A DNA stretch of 64,000 nucleotides from Polytrichum commune. Taxonomy: Eukaryota > Streptophyta > Polytrichopsida > Polytrichales > Polytrichaceae. The position numbers and the translations under genes are program-made. The stretch lies in NCBI GenBank assembly GCA_950295325.1, contig OX485806.1:20646001-20710000 (forward strand), given 5' to 3'. The notes below the pieces were generated by a model that had not been told where the DNA came from, searched no databases, and worked only from the letters and a program-made list of their open reading frames with translations. Shown here in pieces: positions 22,251 to 33,169 of this stretch (positions within the stretch are counted from its first letter, which is position 1; the number at the start of each line of letters is the position of its first letter).

Positions 22251-23599
22251 TTATTACCATGTTTGGGGCAAACTACTCTGGGGGGGGGGTCACTCTCCCT
22301 TGTGTTATGTAACCACATGCTTGCAAAGAGTATCTTTATGGGGGCTATTTACCTTTAAGGAACCCTTTAAGTAGAAAAAATCTACTTCACCAAATATTTG
22401 GCACCCTATAGGTAATTATAAAATAAACCCATGCTATTTCAAGTGATGGTAAATTACTTATAAAATTTTGATTTACTTGTTCCGTACAAAGGCAAACTTA
22501 GAACACCAATATGGCATGGTGTAAATTCACGTTGCTATATTTTGGTGAAAGAAGAGTGTACACATCATAACTAGAGCATGTCATGCATCTAAGTTAAATG
22601 TCGGTTTAGGAAATTGTAACCTAAAAGTTAAATCCACAAACAATGCACTTGAAATGAGGTCAATAACATGAGCAATAACATAATCAATGAATGTGGCACA
22701 AAGACAACACATGCCAAGAAAACCGAGCCAAAATTTCAATTGCAAAGCTGAAGTGTTAAAAAGCACAAAGAAAAAATGTATTCCACTAAATTTTTAGCAA
22801 ACCACAAACACAAATCCCCATAGAGCATTTGTGCAATCCCTAGGACAACCATAGAACTATAAACGAAGATGGAAGACTAACACAAGAATGCATCCATTTG
22901 GAGAAGGAGTGCAACCTTTATCACAATGGTTGGGAAGTATTCATGAAGGTAGCGGAAGAAGCCAAAGATCAAGCGCCTCAAGCTGAGGAAAGGGTTGAAG
23001 AAGCTCATAGAAGAGTCGAAGAGTTGTTGCTAGAGCTTGAGAATGTCACACAGTGCAACCCACATAAGTATCATGCAACTCCAGAGTGACTTGCAAAATG
23101 CTAAGAGCAAAAGAAAGAGCAAAAGAAAGTAAAGCTAAGCAAAGAAGGGAATGCAAGGCATGGAAGTGCAAAGGCTAAACCCTAATCCTAAACACCAATC
23201 AATATTAAGTCTTCATCCATAGTTTGACCTATCCATTAATATCCATTCAATATTTCGTTCATTCCTGTATTATATGTGAATATACTCATTTTTATTATAT
23301 TTTTTTTAATCCTCCTTATTTTTTGTCACCCTAATTTCTTTCTACCTCAAACCTAAAGTGGGGGTTTTCCTCTTCCACTAAATTATATATAATCACATGT
23401 TTTGTAATTTAAGGAGGCTATGGTAGATCCAAAGTTTATAGAACTTTTCCTTCCAATGAATAAAAACACCCTATAGTTGTTCTCACGTGGTTTCTACTTT
23501 TCGGCCGGTGACCCCCCCCAAAGAAACTACTGCAACATTATGGTTTGTTCCGTGATGGGAAGATAAGCTAACACGAAGCGCATCCCACCTCGCAACAAT
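22251..23599. other. Stretch between two LINE pieces, with a small coiled-coil frame
   Basis: A plus-strand frame ending at 23089 is charged and heptad-like (AEERVEEAHRRVEELLLELE), but it opens without an ATG close to the conserved part and matches nothing I know. The rest is AT-rich and non-coding. The stretch could be a younger insertion that split one LINE copy. Confidence 0.35.
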
Positions 23600-24790
23600 G
23601 GGTTGGTTTGTATAGAAACCAAGAGGGCGAGTTGCCGGAATGGGTGGTTACTACAAGTTACTTTAAGAAATTTAGTTTTGGGCCATTCCAATTTAGTGCT
23701 ATGTTTATGAGTACATTCCCTAAATCCATTGTTGGTTGCAATATTTTACCCTTAGTGAAGTTAAACCACATGCTAGGGATGCAGAACCCTCTACGACATT
23801 CTTAGGTTGGGTGTCACGAGTTAGGGTGGACAAACTTTCATGTGGCAGTGCTTCGAACCAATTCAACTTATTCTTTGGAAAATTGGACCAACCTTCCTTT
23901 GACCCAATGAGGTGGCACCTGGTGGCATGAGATTACTCCCTTCTTGGCATATTTGGCCAAGTTTGGGAGGAAATGGATCAATACTCAAGAGAATCTTAAA
24001 AAGCCAATCTCCAACAAATGGGAGAACAAATTTCCTCCTTCCACCTCTCCAAATTGGAGGATTATTTGGCATAAGCAAAAGGCACAGGAGGAGGCAGCCT
24101 TCCTTTGGTCAGTCATTCATAAGGTAGTAGTGATGAATGGCATGGACATATCTCGGCATAGATTAATAAGAGTTGCCCCCATTGTGACTTGCAAATTGTG
24201 GAGTTGGTGGAGCACAAATTCTTCAGTTGCCCTTTGGCTCAACAAGTTTGGTGCTATGCAACTAACATCATGTGGCAACTCTTTGCTAAAAGAGTAACCT
24301 TGGCCTTCAAACTCTTTTTTAATGATGCAAAACCTCTTTGATCAACCTCTTAGCAGATCACTAAAACCTTTCAGTTATATATATGGTTCTTCTTGAGGAG
24401 TGGTCTTCTGTGAATTATTTGGCATCAATGGAATGATTTGATTTTTAATGCTCTTCAATGGCCGGTGGAGAAAACACACCAAGTTGTGTGGGATTCCTTA
24501 CTTGACAATGGTAGACTTGAGTGGCAATGGACGCTCACAAATTTGGAAAAAGCACCGGATGTTGCTTATGAGGATGTTCTCAAGGAATTTGATAATTTTT
24601 GGTGTGTTAAAGGTCTTACTGTTACTTGTAGCAATTTAATGATTATTTGAAAAGTTAGGCCCCGGATGGGCATTATTTCTCGAGTCCCCTTGTTTGCTCT
24701 ATTTGCTCGAGGTGGTTGTACTATTCCTTTTGCAATTGAATTTGCTTTCAATTCGTGCCAAACAAAAGGAAAAAGAAAAATAAATAAATG
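23600..24790 (+). pseudogene. LINE 3' region with zinc-knuckle-like remnant and A-rich tail
   Basis: Recognisable pieces in order are FGKLDQPSFDPMRWHL, WRIIWHKQKAQEEAAFLWSV followed by IHKVVVMN, and a block around NDLIFNALQWPVEKTHQVVW ending near LKEFD. Such W-x-x-IW...AAFLWSV and RNDxIFN patterns are typical of the reverse-transcriptase zinc-binding region of plant LINEs. Frames change several times and stops are present. An A-rich run near 24757-24788 could be the tail of the insertion. Confidence 0.6.
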
Positions 24791-26250
24791 TTGGATGGTG
24801 TGGTTGTCCTTGGTGCTTGGTTCTTAGTTCCTTCCTTGTATGTGGCGGTGTGACGCACTTAGAGGAGCCCACCTCCCCTCCAAGGAGCGTGTCTTCTTCG
24901 TTCTTAATTTATATGGCGGTGTTGGCTTGTTGGTCTTTTGTCTAAAACAACAACTTTAACAACAACTATTGCTATCGCTATTTTTCTCATTAGAGTTAAC
25001 CAAAACGTCATTAGAATGGAACCTTTTTATTTAGACAAAAATAGATCTCCACTCAAAGTATACCACGTGTCATTTTTACATTGGTTGGAACCACTTGAAT
25101 CCTACATGGAGACTACATTCTGCCACTTGTTAAAATGAAATAAAGCGCCCTCTGTAGAAATACCTAAACCAAAATAAAATTTGTGTGACCTCGGATCCTA
25201 GGACTTTGAATGCAAATTCAGCAAAATAGATTCATGTCTTTTTCCTATCAAATGATCAAACTATGCATGATAAGCAAACAAACAACTTTAAATAAGATGA
25301 GCTACCTATATGGATGTAAGTAAAGTGTCTGCTTGTTCTAACATGATTTTGATGGACATAAGAATTAGCACAACATATGAACAAAACGCAACACAAAAGT
25401 ACAAATATGAAGCAACCATAATGAAGACCTTTAAGGACATTGTATGAGTTGTAAGTCTAACCTATTGCATGAATTTTTTATTTATTTAGGCCAAATAATT
25501 TAATTTGCTCACATCACTCCTACAAATACATGGATGAGTAAGGTATGTGTACTACAAGTAAGGCTTGGGGTTCGTGGCATCTATGGAAACTCATCCATTG
25601 TGGATGAAGAGGCTCGAATAAAAACAAGTTCCTACAAGGTTGAGGGTCGATCCATTCTAATTGGTGTCCACTACACTAATTCGTGTTGAAGATGGAGTAT
25701 TAGATTGCTTGTAGTCATAGAAATGTAATATGAGAAGGAATAAGGTTGTATAAAGCCTACAAGGTTGGTCCGTAGTGGCAGAAGAGTTATCCCATATTGG
25801 TTGTATGAACCAAGTTGAAAATGAACAATAAAGGGCAAGGCAAGGGGTGGAGGAGACCATCTCACTCCAAGCATTATTCATATGCCTTTGTTTATGTGTT
25901 CTTGCTAGTGCAATCTCATCTCTAGTGTTATTGAGTCCCAATAATTTGGGGACACTGATGCCATTTTTGGAATCAATTGACCTGAAATAATTGCAAACCT
26001 TGGACAATTGGCCAACTAGCATCACCTAGCTAAATTTACCAGGCCCCTATTTGTCACTTAGCTTTAGCTAGCTAACTTTTCCGGAACTCTCATTTTCATT
26101 CAACTTCAACTAGATAAAAAGTTGTATGACACGCATATTCATTCTAAACCAAAGAGAAATCCATTCAAACAAAAACAAAGAATATGTAATTGATTGTATT
26201 GCTCTCGGGTGGCTCTGTATTTTCATGTTGCACAAGGAAATTGAAAGGCT
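24791..26250. other. Gene-free stretch
   Basis: The only recognised element is a fragment at about 25570-25690 related to the left half of the 12.69 kb MITE. The minus frame at 25657-26025 (122 codons) has no recognisable similarity. Confidence 0.4.
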
Positions 26251-26255
26251 TAAAA

Positions 26256-26465
26256 TCAACACTTATAGTGAGCTTCCTCACTTTCAACTGGCACTGGTGA
26301 TAGATCATCATCATCATCTTCATCATCATCATCATTGTCATTATCATCATCATTTTCTTCTTCTTCATCATCATCTTTTCCATTTTCATTATCATCAGAA
26401 TTGTCCATGTAATCTGGCAATTCATGATGACATGGAATCAAGGTGTTCCAAATCAAAGATTCCAT
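26256..26465 (-). CDS. Small acidic ORF over a trinucleotide repeat (doubtful)
   Basis: A 69-codon frame starts with a true ATG and has a 35-residue Asp/Glu/Asn-rich tract followed by a short ending (LSPVPVESEEAHYKC). The acidic tract is simply the translation of the (ATC)n repeat at 26303-26398. There is no recognised domain and no sign of flanking exons. It might be the last exon of something with an acidic tail, but a repeat artefact is more likely. Confidence 0.15.
   Translation of the reverse strand: MESLIWNTLIPCHHELPDYMDNSDDNENGKDDDEEEENDDDNDNDDDDEDDDDDLSPVPVESEEAHYKC
26303..26398. repeat. Imperfect (ATC)n microsatellite
   Basis: Interrupted ATC/TTC trinucleotide repeats extend over about 95 bp. 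Confidence 0.9.
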
Positions 26466-26754
26466 GACACTTTTTATTATTAGGAATCAATCTCCTATTC
26501 AATATCAAAAACTTGGTGGCTTTAACGAGTCAGGGTCTATTTAGTGTATATTATAGATTCCAACCAGCTATTAGCTAACTTTCCTTGCCCGGATAATGAC
26601 ACTTAAAGATGCACTTGAACGATTCTCTCTTGAATATGTTCATTCTAGACTTGGATATGTATATATACATCCAAAGTAGGTATGGGTCATTTACCTTATA
26701 TTTCTTTTCTCACAAGTGATATTTGAGAAGCAAGATGAAACACAAGGCCATGTA

Positions 26755-27180
26755 AGTGGCCCTAATTTGGTTACTTATCTTTATTGGGCACCTATATTTG
26801 AGTGTTGGGTCTAGTAGGATAAGGTGTACCCATAATTGTGTCACGTCACACTTTTTCAAAGTTGTTGACACTCCTTTGAATAAATTACCATGCTTTTATT
26901 TTGAACTTCACCAAGGTTTATAGTCAAGACTTAGCATAATTATAAGATTGTTATCACATTTGATTATGTTTTGTAGTTTTAATCAATAATATTGCCTCAT
27001 TCATGAGTCCTCATGAAATATAAAGACTCCCTTTCTATTTAGTCCCTAGTGGTATACTTTATCATGATTGGAACCTATTATGTTGTTGTGTATGGGTATG
27101 AAAATGGACACCAAAAAGACACGTGTTGTGAAGAAGTAGGACTACATGCTCAAAGTTTAAATTTCTTATCTAGAGAGGCA
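26755..27180 (+). repeat. Dispersed repeat with CCTAATT.GGTTACTT and ACCAAAAAGACAC
   Basis: Blocks reading CCTAATTTGGTTACTT, GGCACCTATATTTGAGTG and GACACCAAAAAGACACGTGTT occur in the same order at 57.44-57.60 kb. Parts also recur at 10.9, 52.0 and 58.2 kb. Boundaries and class are unknown. Confidence 0.45.
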
Positions 27181-27688
27181 TACACTACTAGAATAGTAGG
27201 GCCAAGGTGGCATCAATTTTGACTTCAATTTTATTAAATTGGCTAAGTTGACTATGATCAAGATAGTGACCATATCTAACTCTTTCAATCAGATAGTTGT
27301 CGTTTGGGTTATGTCACAATGACCATTGTGAGCCCAAAATGGTGCCCACATGTGGTGATTAACTCTTCGAAACCAATTTTAGTTTGACTTTGATGTGTTA
27401 TGATTATTTACAAAACATAAAAAGAGTGAAGTGTGGTGTGGATTTAAGTTTAGGCATTAGGTGGTGTTGTGTGATTATTCCAAGGTTTGATTTCAATAAG
27501 AGAATGCCTTGATTATGTGAGTAGGGGGGTAAGGTGAGGCAAGGTGAGCTCCGCGGGTTAAATGCCCACTTTTGGATCCACCTTGTTGGTTTAGGAATGA
27601 GAAGGTTTTGTGGATGGGGATTAGTCCCTACTTTGGAGGAGAGGGTTAAAGGATTGTGATTGGAGGTGCTAATCCTCTCACCCTATCC

Positions 27689-27725
27689 TCTCTCCCTCTC
27701 TCCCTCTCTCCCTCTCTCCCTCTCT
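27689..27725 (+). repeat. (TCTCTCCC)n minisatellite
   Basis: About 4.6 copies of the 8-bp unit TCTCTCCC. Confidence 0.9.
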
Positions 27726-27753
27726 GCTACTTAAGGTGTTTTTTCTCTCATTT

Positions 27754-27945
27754 ACCTCTCTCTCCATCAAGCGCTCTCAAGGGAGCAAGCTCTTAAGAGC
27801 TCGAGCCACGTGTGTGGGTTATTAGTTTTTAGTGAAGTTAATTAGTTAAGCTCTCTCTCTCAAGTGTTCTAAAGGGGGCTAGCTCTTAGAGCTTGAAAGC
27901 CACGTGTGTGGATTAGTTAGTCTTAGTAAGGTTAGGGAGTAATGT
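27754..27945 (+). repeat. Imperfect tandem duplication, about 96 bp
   Basis: Two units share CTCTCTC, AGCTCTTA and GCCACGTGTGTGG in the same order. The CACGTG within GCCACGTGTG is a G-box core, but nothing shows it works as a promoter element here. Confidence 0.6.
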
Positions 27946-28110
27946 TAGTTGAGTAGCCAAAAAAACACAAAAAGAAATTAGAAACAAACATCCGATTAGT
28001 AGTTAAGGGTGCACATTATAGTGTGACTTAAGGTGTGGTTAGTATGCCCTTGATTAGTGTGGGTTGAGGACCTTGCTAGGAGGTCCGGGTTAGATTGTGT
28101 CTAAATCTGA

Positions 28111-28210
28111 GCCGAAGTTGGCTAAGCTGCTGGGTAGCCGAAGTTGGCCAGGCCACCGGGTAACCGGCTGCACCGAGACCGGGTACCAGGCTGCACTGAG
28201 ACCGGGTAAT
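28111..28210 (+). repeat. Short tandem repeats of two kinds
   Basis: GCCGAAGTTGGC...GGGTA occurs twice with about a 27-bp period, followed by two units of GGCTGCAC(C/T)GAGACCGGGTA. The stretch is GC-rich compared with its surroundings. Confidence 0.65.
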
Positions 28211-29500
28211 CGATCGGCCAAGGGTGGACTAGGTGATTAGCAAGCTAATCCGAAAAGTGGGTATTGGCACATGAGGCAGAAACAACATTAGGTTGTGATT
28301 AGTGATAGATAAGTAATTAGGCTCATTAAGCTAGTTAAGATTCACGTGTGGCCTTTAAGGCAATTGTATTTTTGAGTAACCATTGAGGTAGTGTTTTTTA
28401 ACACTTACGTCCTCTTTGGTAAAAATCAATCACTTGCATTATTAATGAAGAAAGCGGAGGACATCCACATTGGCGAGACAAAGGAGGTTAGGCCGATGGA
28501 GGAAGCGGAAGACTCTAGCAAGGTTCAAGTAACGAAGAGGATAATCAAAGGCCAAAGGGGAATATTCTTGAGAGCTTGTGTTGCCAAGGCCGCCGGTTGG
28601 ACCCTTGAGAAGGCCAACGCGGCCCAAAGCCAAGAGGCTACCACTAATAGACAAAGTGATTCAAAATGACATGAACGCCTTTGGATGCAAAGAGATCATT
28701 CTTTTCATACAAACAATACATGTGATTCTCAACACCATCACCCGGACTAGGACGCTTAAGGGTGGTGGGTTTGGCCTCACAACCATGGTCAATTTTGCAC
28801 TTCTTATATGGTAAGTAATATACATTGCAAATATTCTAATACCCTATGTTGCGGGATTTGCTTCCTTTCTATTATTAATTATGATTACATTACAGATGTT
28901 GTGACAATTTGTGCCTTGGGACCCGCTTCCATTAATTTTTGTTTTAATTGTAGTAAGGTGAATTTCATTGTACATGGTTTATTTTGAATATACATACAAA
29001 ATCAATTGTCAAATCTTCTGATAGGTAGGGCCCAACATGGCATTTCCAAGTAGTAAGGTTGCCAACCTAGGAAAAGTGGATGGTAAGAGGGGGCTTGAAG
29101 CCAAGACCTCGTGAGTCCCAAATCAAGCCCATGGCCATCAACTCCACTCATATCACATGTTCACAGAACTAGTACATAATCTAGCTATTGGGTAAAGGAG
29201 TTACTCACCTAGTTATTGCACATAATTACTACACATACTTAATGTATACAATTATTGAACATAGTTACTACACATTTACTACATAAAATTATTGTCTACT
29301 TTGCAAATTTTTGTAGGTCACATATGAATTTTTTTTTAAAAAAAAACTTGTGCCCACACCCACACTTTTTTTTTCAATGCAAACAACTTCCAAAACCCTT
29401 GCCATTTTTTTTGCCAAATCCAACCCTGATTTGTCCAAAAATTGCCTCCACCTTTTCTCCAAATTGCCCCCCCCCCCGCACTAAAACCAACACTCCACCC
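28211..29500. other. Stretch without a recognised gene
   Basis: An open frame at 28391-28669 (92 codons, lysine/glutamate-rich) lacks any known motif. It is followed at 28811 by a GTAAGT sequence that could be a splice donor, but no partner exon was found. The remainder is AT-rich and non-coding. Confidence 0.35.
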
Positions 29501-29940
29501 AATAAGGTAGGAGAAACCAAAAATGGTGAATGACCACTATTGATGCACTAGACTAGGGGGTAAATTGATTATTGTGTAGACCCAAAATGGCTAATTGTAA
29601 AAGTGACCATGGCCCAAAAAGGGTGTAGTGATAGGTGGGATGCAATGATTGGTTGGATAGGTACTGTTTCACATCACTTGTGATCGGTTAACTGTTTGTG
29701 TGCATTCGTATGCAAAGTAGGATATTTTGATGCTCAAATTCGGGAGACAAATAGGCGGTTTTGATTTACGTGCCTCTTCGGGAACATGTAACTAATTATT
29801 TACAAGTAATAAAATTACGGAACAACTCGCATCCCTCAGCATTTCCTTTACTCCGTCTCTGAAAAATACTGCACAAACTTTAAGCCACTCTTTTCGCCGA
29901 ATCATCTCATTTCCACTGTTTCCCGTATATCTACCCTAAA
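29500..29940. repeat. Rearranged relative of the 11.83 kb MITE
   Basis: GGTGAATGACCACTA..GCACTAGACTAGGGGG matches the interior of that element directly. ATTCGTATGCAAAGTAGGATA matches in the opposite orientation, and CCGTATATCTACCCT resembles its right end. The order is shuffled, so this is either a recombinant copy or two copies merged. Confidence 0.5.
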
Positions 29941-31634
29941 AAAACAAAGCCCTTATAACTTTCACATGTGAAATTTATTTAAAAAAATACATGTAAGCAA
30001 CCCACCCTAGCTACCTTCCGACACTTGCCCAAATCCAATCACACTTTCACCCAAAACCTCCCTACTAGACGCCACAAACATCTGGACGATTTAAGATGTG
30101 TCAACAACATATGATTAAGAAGCATGCATAATCGTTGGTTGGTTTTGGTTGGGGTGTTGATTATAGTACCCTCTAACTTCTATTTTTCATATTTTCCCCT
30201 AGAACCACAAACATGAGGGAAGAAGAGACACACGATCGATTCAAGAAGTGGACAAGCCTAGACTTTTTGGTAAAGCTTCCCGAAGTTCTTGGTTATTATG
30301 CAACCCTCGTAGGGGCCCCCAAATCTGCATGTACGGTGGCCAAAACCCCGACACATGTGCTCACAATGTCGGGTGCCAAAGTGCCAACTGCCGTTCTTTT
30401 TGGCGGAGGTTGTAGCCTTAAAAGAGAATCATCAACATCAACCCCCTAAATGCCCACGGCTTAATTTGTATGTGGAGTATAGTATGTTGTTGTGAATACT
30501 ACACAAAAAATACATTTTTTTTATGGGATATACTATGGGCCACACTATATACGAGTCATCCAACACTCAATACGTTGGGATAGTATTGAGGGTGCACAAT
30601 GTATTCCACACCTCGGTATATACCACTGGAGGCCTACGTTGTAGGTTACAATATTTTTATTGGATGGAAAATCATGTGCGTTTGAGAGACTTTCATCAAG
30701 GTGAGATCCGATTCATACATGTCCACCCTAGACGGTTTTGAATTTTAAATTGAGATACTCAATGTATAGTTTCAAGTATAGTTTTCAATTAGATTGAAAA
30801 TAATCATTTCCCCATTTTTTTCATTAAATTATATGTTTTTTTAATTGGATCTTCCATGAATCTTGGGCATGTGGAGAGATCAATGCAAAAACAATCTCCT
30901 CAGAAATAGGGTTTCATACCATTTAAATCCGTGATGGTGTATACTATGGACCTTATTGTTGCGCATCAAAGGGTAAAGTCACACTATGAGTATGCCCATA
31001 TAATTTACCGGACACAATGTGGTTATCACACCAACAATCTCGCACCTTGTAGGGGTCCCGCAGGGGGGGGGTTGGTTTCGGACTACAAGATCTCACACAC
31101 CACAATAACTACACCAACACTTTGCAACATCACAACAAATTCCCCACAAATCTTCATGTGCTTTAATTTTGCTTCATGCCTTCCGACTTCATACTACCCC
31201 CACCCTGGTTGAAAGACATAAGGTACATATGACAACGATATGGGGCGGTACTTAAACATTCTCTCTAGTACATGAGGGGCCGGGACATTACGCCTACCAT
31301 TATTACGTGGCATTGTTATAAACATTTCTCCAAGCCATGAATGAAGATCCAATTGCCTTCATGGCTTGTAAAAATGCTCTTGACGACGAGAATAACCCAG
31401 CTTAATTAGCCAATGACAAACAACTTGGAGATCGATGATGCAAGTCATGGCAAATTTTGTGCACTATGCGATGGTTCCCACTTGTATTTCCAAGCGTTCT
31501 CAATCGTTCCCAAGCGTGTGTGCCAACCTTGCCCCAATACATGTGTAGGACAATTAAGGGTGTATCCATACCGCAAACATCATTACTCTGATAATTATAA
31601 AACTTACATGATACATTGGACTAATCCTCTCATA
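29941..31634. other. Gene-free stretch
   Basis: Small frames at 30213-30449 and 30523-30741 have no known similarity. Two loosely similar blocks at about 30.53 and 30.93 kb both contain TATACTATGG followed by CACA and TATAC-rich DNA. Nothing else was recognised. Confidence 0.35.
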
Positions 31635-31642
31635 TTTTCATT

Positions 31643-31993
31643 CTCGGGGGGGGGGGGGGGGGGGTAGTCATTGGTTGGAGTAGCAATATACGTGCGAACA
31701 AATGATAGGGTATTTTAAAAACATGGGGACAAAAAATTATAAATGGACTTAAGAGTAATATAGGGTATCAAAAATGGCACTGGACATCTTTAAAGTACTA
31801 TAGGGTATGGAATAATAGGTAATTTGGAAGTATAAGTAATGCAAGCCATTTTTCTATTAACCCAAAGTAGAAATTTACATAATGATAGCATATGATAAAA
31901 AGAAGAGAATTGAAAGTAATACCCCCCTATAAAATAATGGTTGTTCGCACCTATATCCTTAACTTTTTAACACACTGCCCCCCCCCCCCCGAG
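31643..31993. mobile_element. Poly-G/poly-C-ended hAT-like MITE, copy 2
   Basis: It starts CTC plus a 19-base G run (31646-31664) and ends with a 13-base C run then GAG. The 8-bp direct repeat TTTTCATT flanks it on both sides (31635-31642 and 31994-32001). The interior is nearly identical to the 16.25 kb copy apart from a short insertion after GAGTAGCAA. Different target duplications show two independent insertions. Non-coding; the glycine-rich frame over the G run is an artefact. Confidence 0.85.
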
Positions 31994-32001
31994 TTTTCAT
32001 T

Positions 32002-32424
32002 TCTAAACTTTCGACAAAGACGATAACACACTCGAACCTTTATCCAACAAAAGTAGACCACTTTTGGGTCGCGTGGGCATTGAAGAGCAAACTAGACCAC
32101 TCCAAGGTGAGAAGAAGGCAAGTGTACATGAATGCATCCGACATCACGTGTTTCTTGGAGCAAGGTTTAGGGACGCACAATTAGGGAAGAGGGTCCTCCG
32201 AGACACAAGAGTGTGCTCGGGGAACTTGCAAAGCACGGGAGTGCGGCGTGGTGTTCAAGGAGTTGCTAGGAGTGGGACCATAAAATAAAAATAAATAAAC
32301 TATAAGTAACGTCGGGGTTTAGTTTATACATCAACATGAATGGGAGGCCGTTTCTCTCTACCGTGGTGAGTGGGACCACTGTAAGTTGATGGGTGTTTGC
32401 ATGACGGTGCACTTGACGAGTGTC
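32002..32424. other. Gene-free stretch
   Basis: One frame (32064-32288) has no recognisable similarity. Nothing else was seen. Confidence 0.35.
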
Positions 32425-32632
32425 TGGGGAGATGTTTGGCCATAATCGGTCGAGATCGTAGTGTTTCCAAGACCATGTTGACATCTTTTGGTTCTTTTTA
32501 TTTATTAGATTGAAAATTATTCTATAAATTATTCTAAATGGATCAATAATTTTCTTGAAGTCTTGAACTTGAATCGGTTATTTTTCAATCTCAACCGGTT
32601 CAGCTATAAGTAGCAGTCGGTTCTCTCCATTT
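32425..32632 (-). mobile_element. AACCGGTT-rich element, copy 2 (reverse)
   Basis: Read on the minus strand it follows the 42.5 kb copy: GAGAACCG, then TGAACCGGTTGAGATTGA, then AAAAATAACCGATTCAAGTT, then AAAGATGTCAACATG, ending TGGGGAGA-like. It is non-coding and diverged. Confidence 0.65.
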
Positions 32633-32639
32633 AGTGCAC

Positions 32640-33132
32640 TGGACACTCTTGCTCCAACACTTTGGACCAACATGAAGCCTTTTATGTGGGGGGTTACACA
32701 CATTCAAAAACACCAATTTTGAAATGGAGCCAACTAGGTCAAGGTAAAAGGATTTTGACCTTAACATGTGCCTGACGTTGAGGAGCTTGGTTTCAAGGAC
32801 GGTCCCTCTTTTTTTGAGTGGATTTTTTTTTCCAACTCCAATCCAAGACGGAGGTTTTGAAAGGCTTAACTTCTCAAGGTCAAAACAAAAATGCTCCCAA
32901 GATGCTCCAAAAACGCCTAAAACATATCCATCCAATTTAGAAGCTCCTCAAAGTAAATTGCACATGTTATGGTAGATTTGACTCTATAGATGTAAGCGTT
33001 GTAGTGGTTAGAATTGTTCACACATATTGTTAGCCGTCCAAATGTCCAAACTCAAAGGATTATAACCTAGGGGGTGGACTCTTTATACCACGTACGAACT
33101 AACATGAGTATATATTTGAGGCATTAGCATAC

Positions 33133-33169
<37 letters not shown>

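Noticed and set aside
31413-31667. Glycine-rich-ended frame
   Set aside because: The glycine run is the poly-G terminus of the transposon at 31643, and the rest has no similarity.
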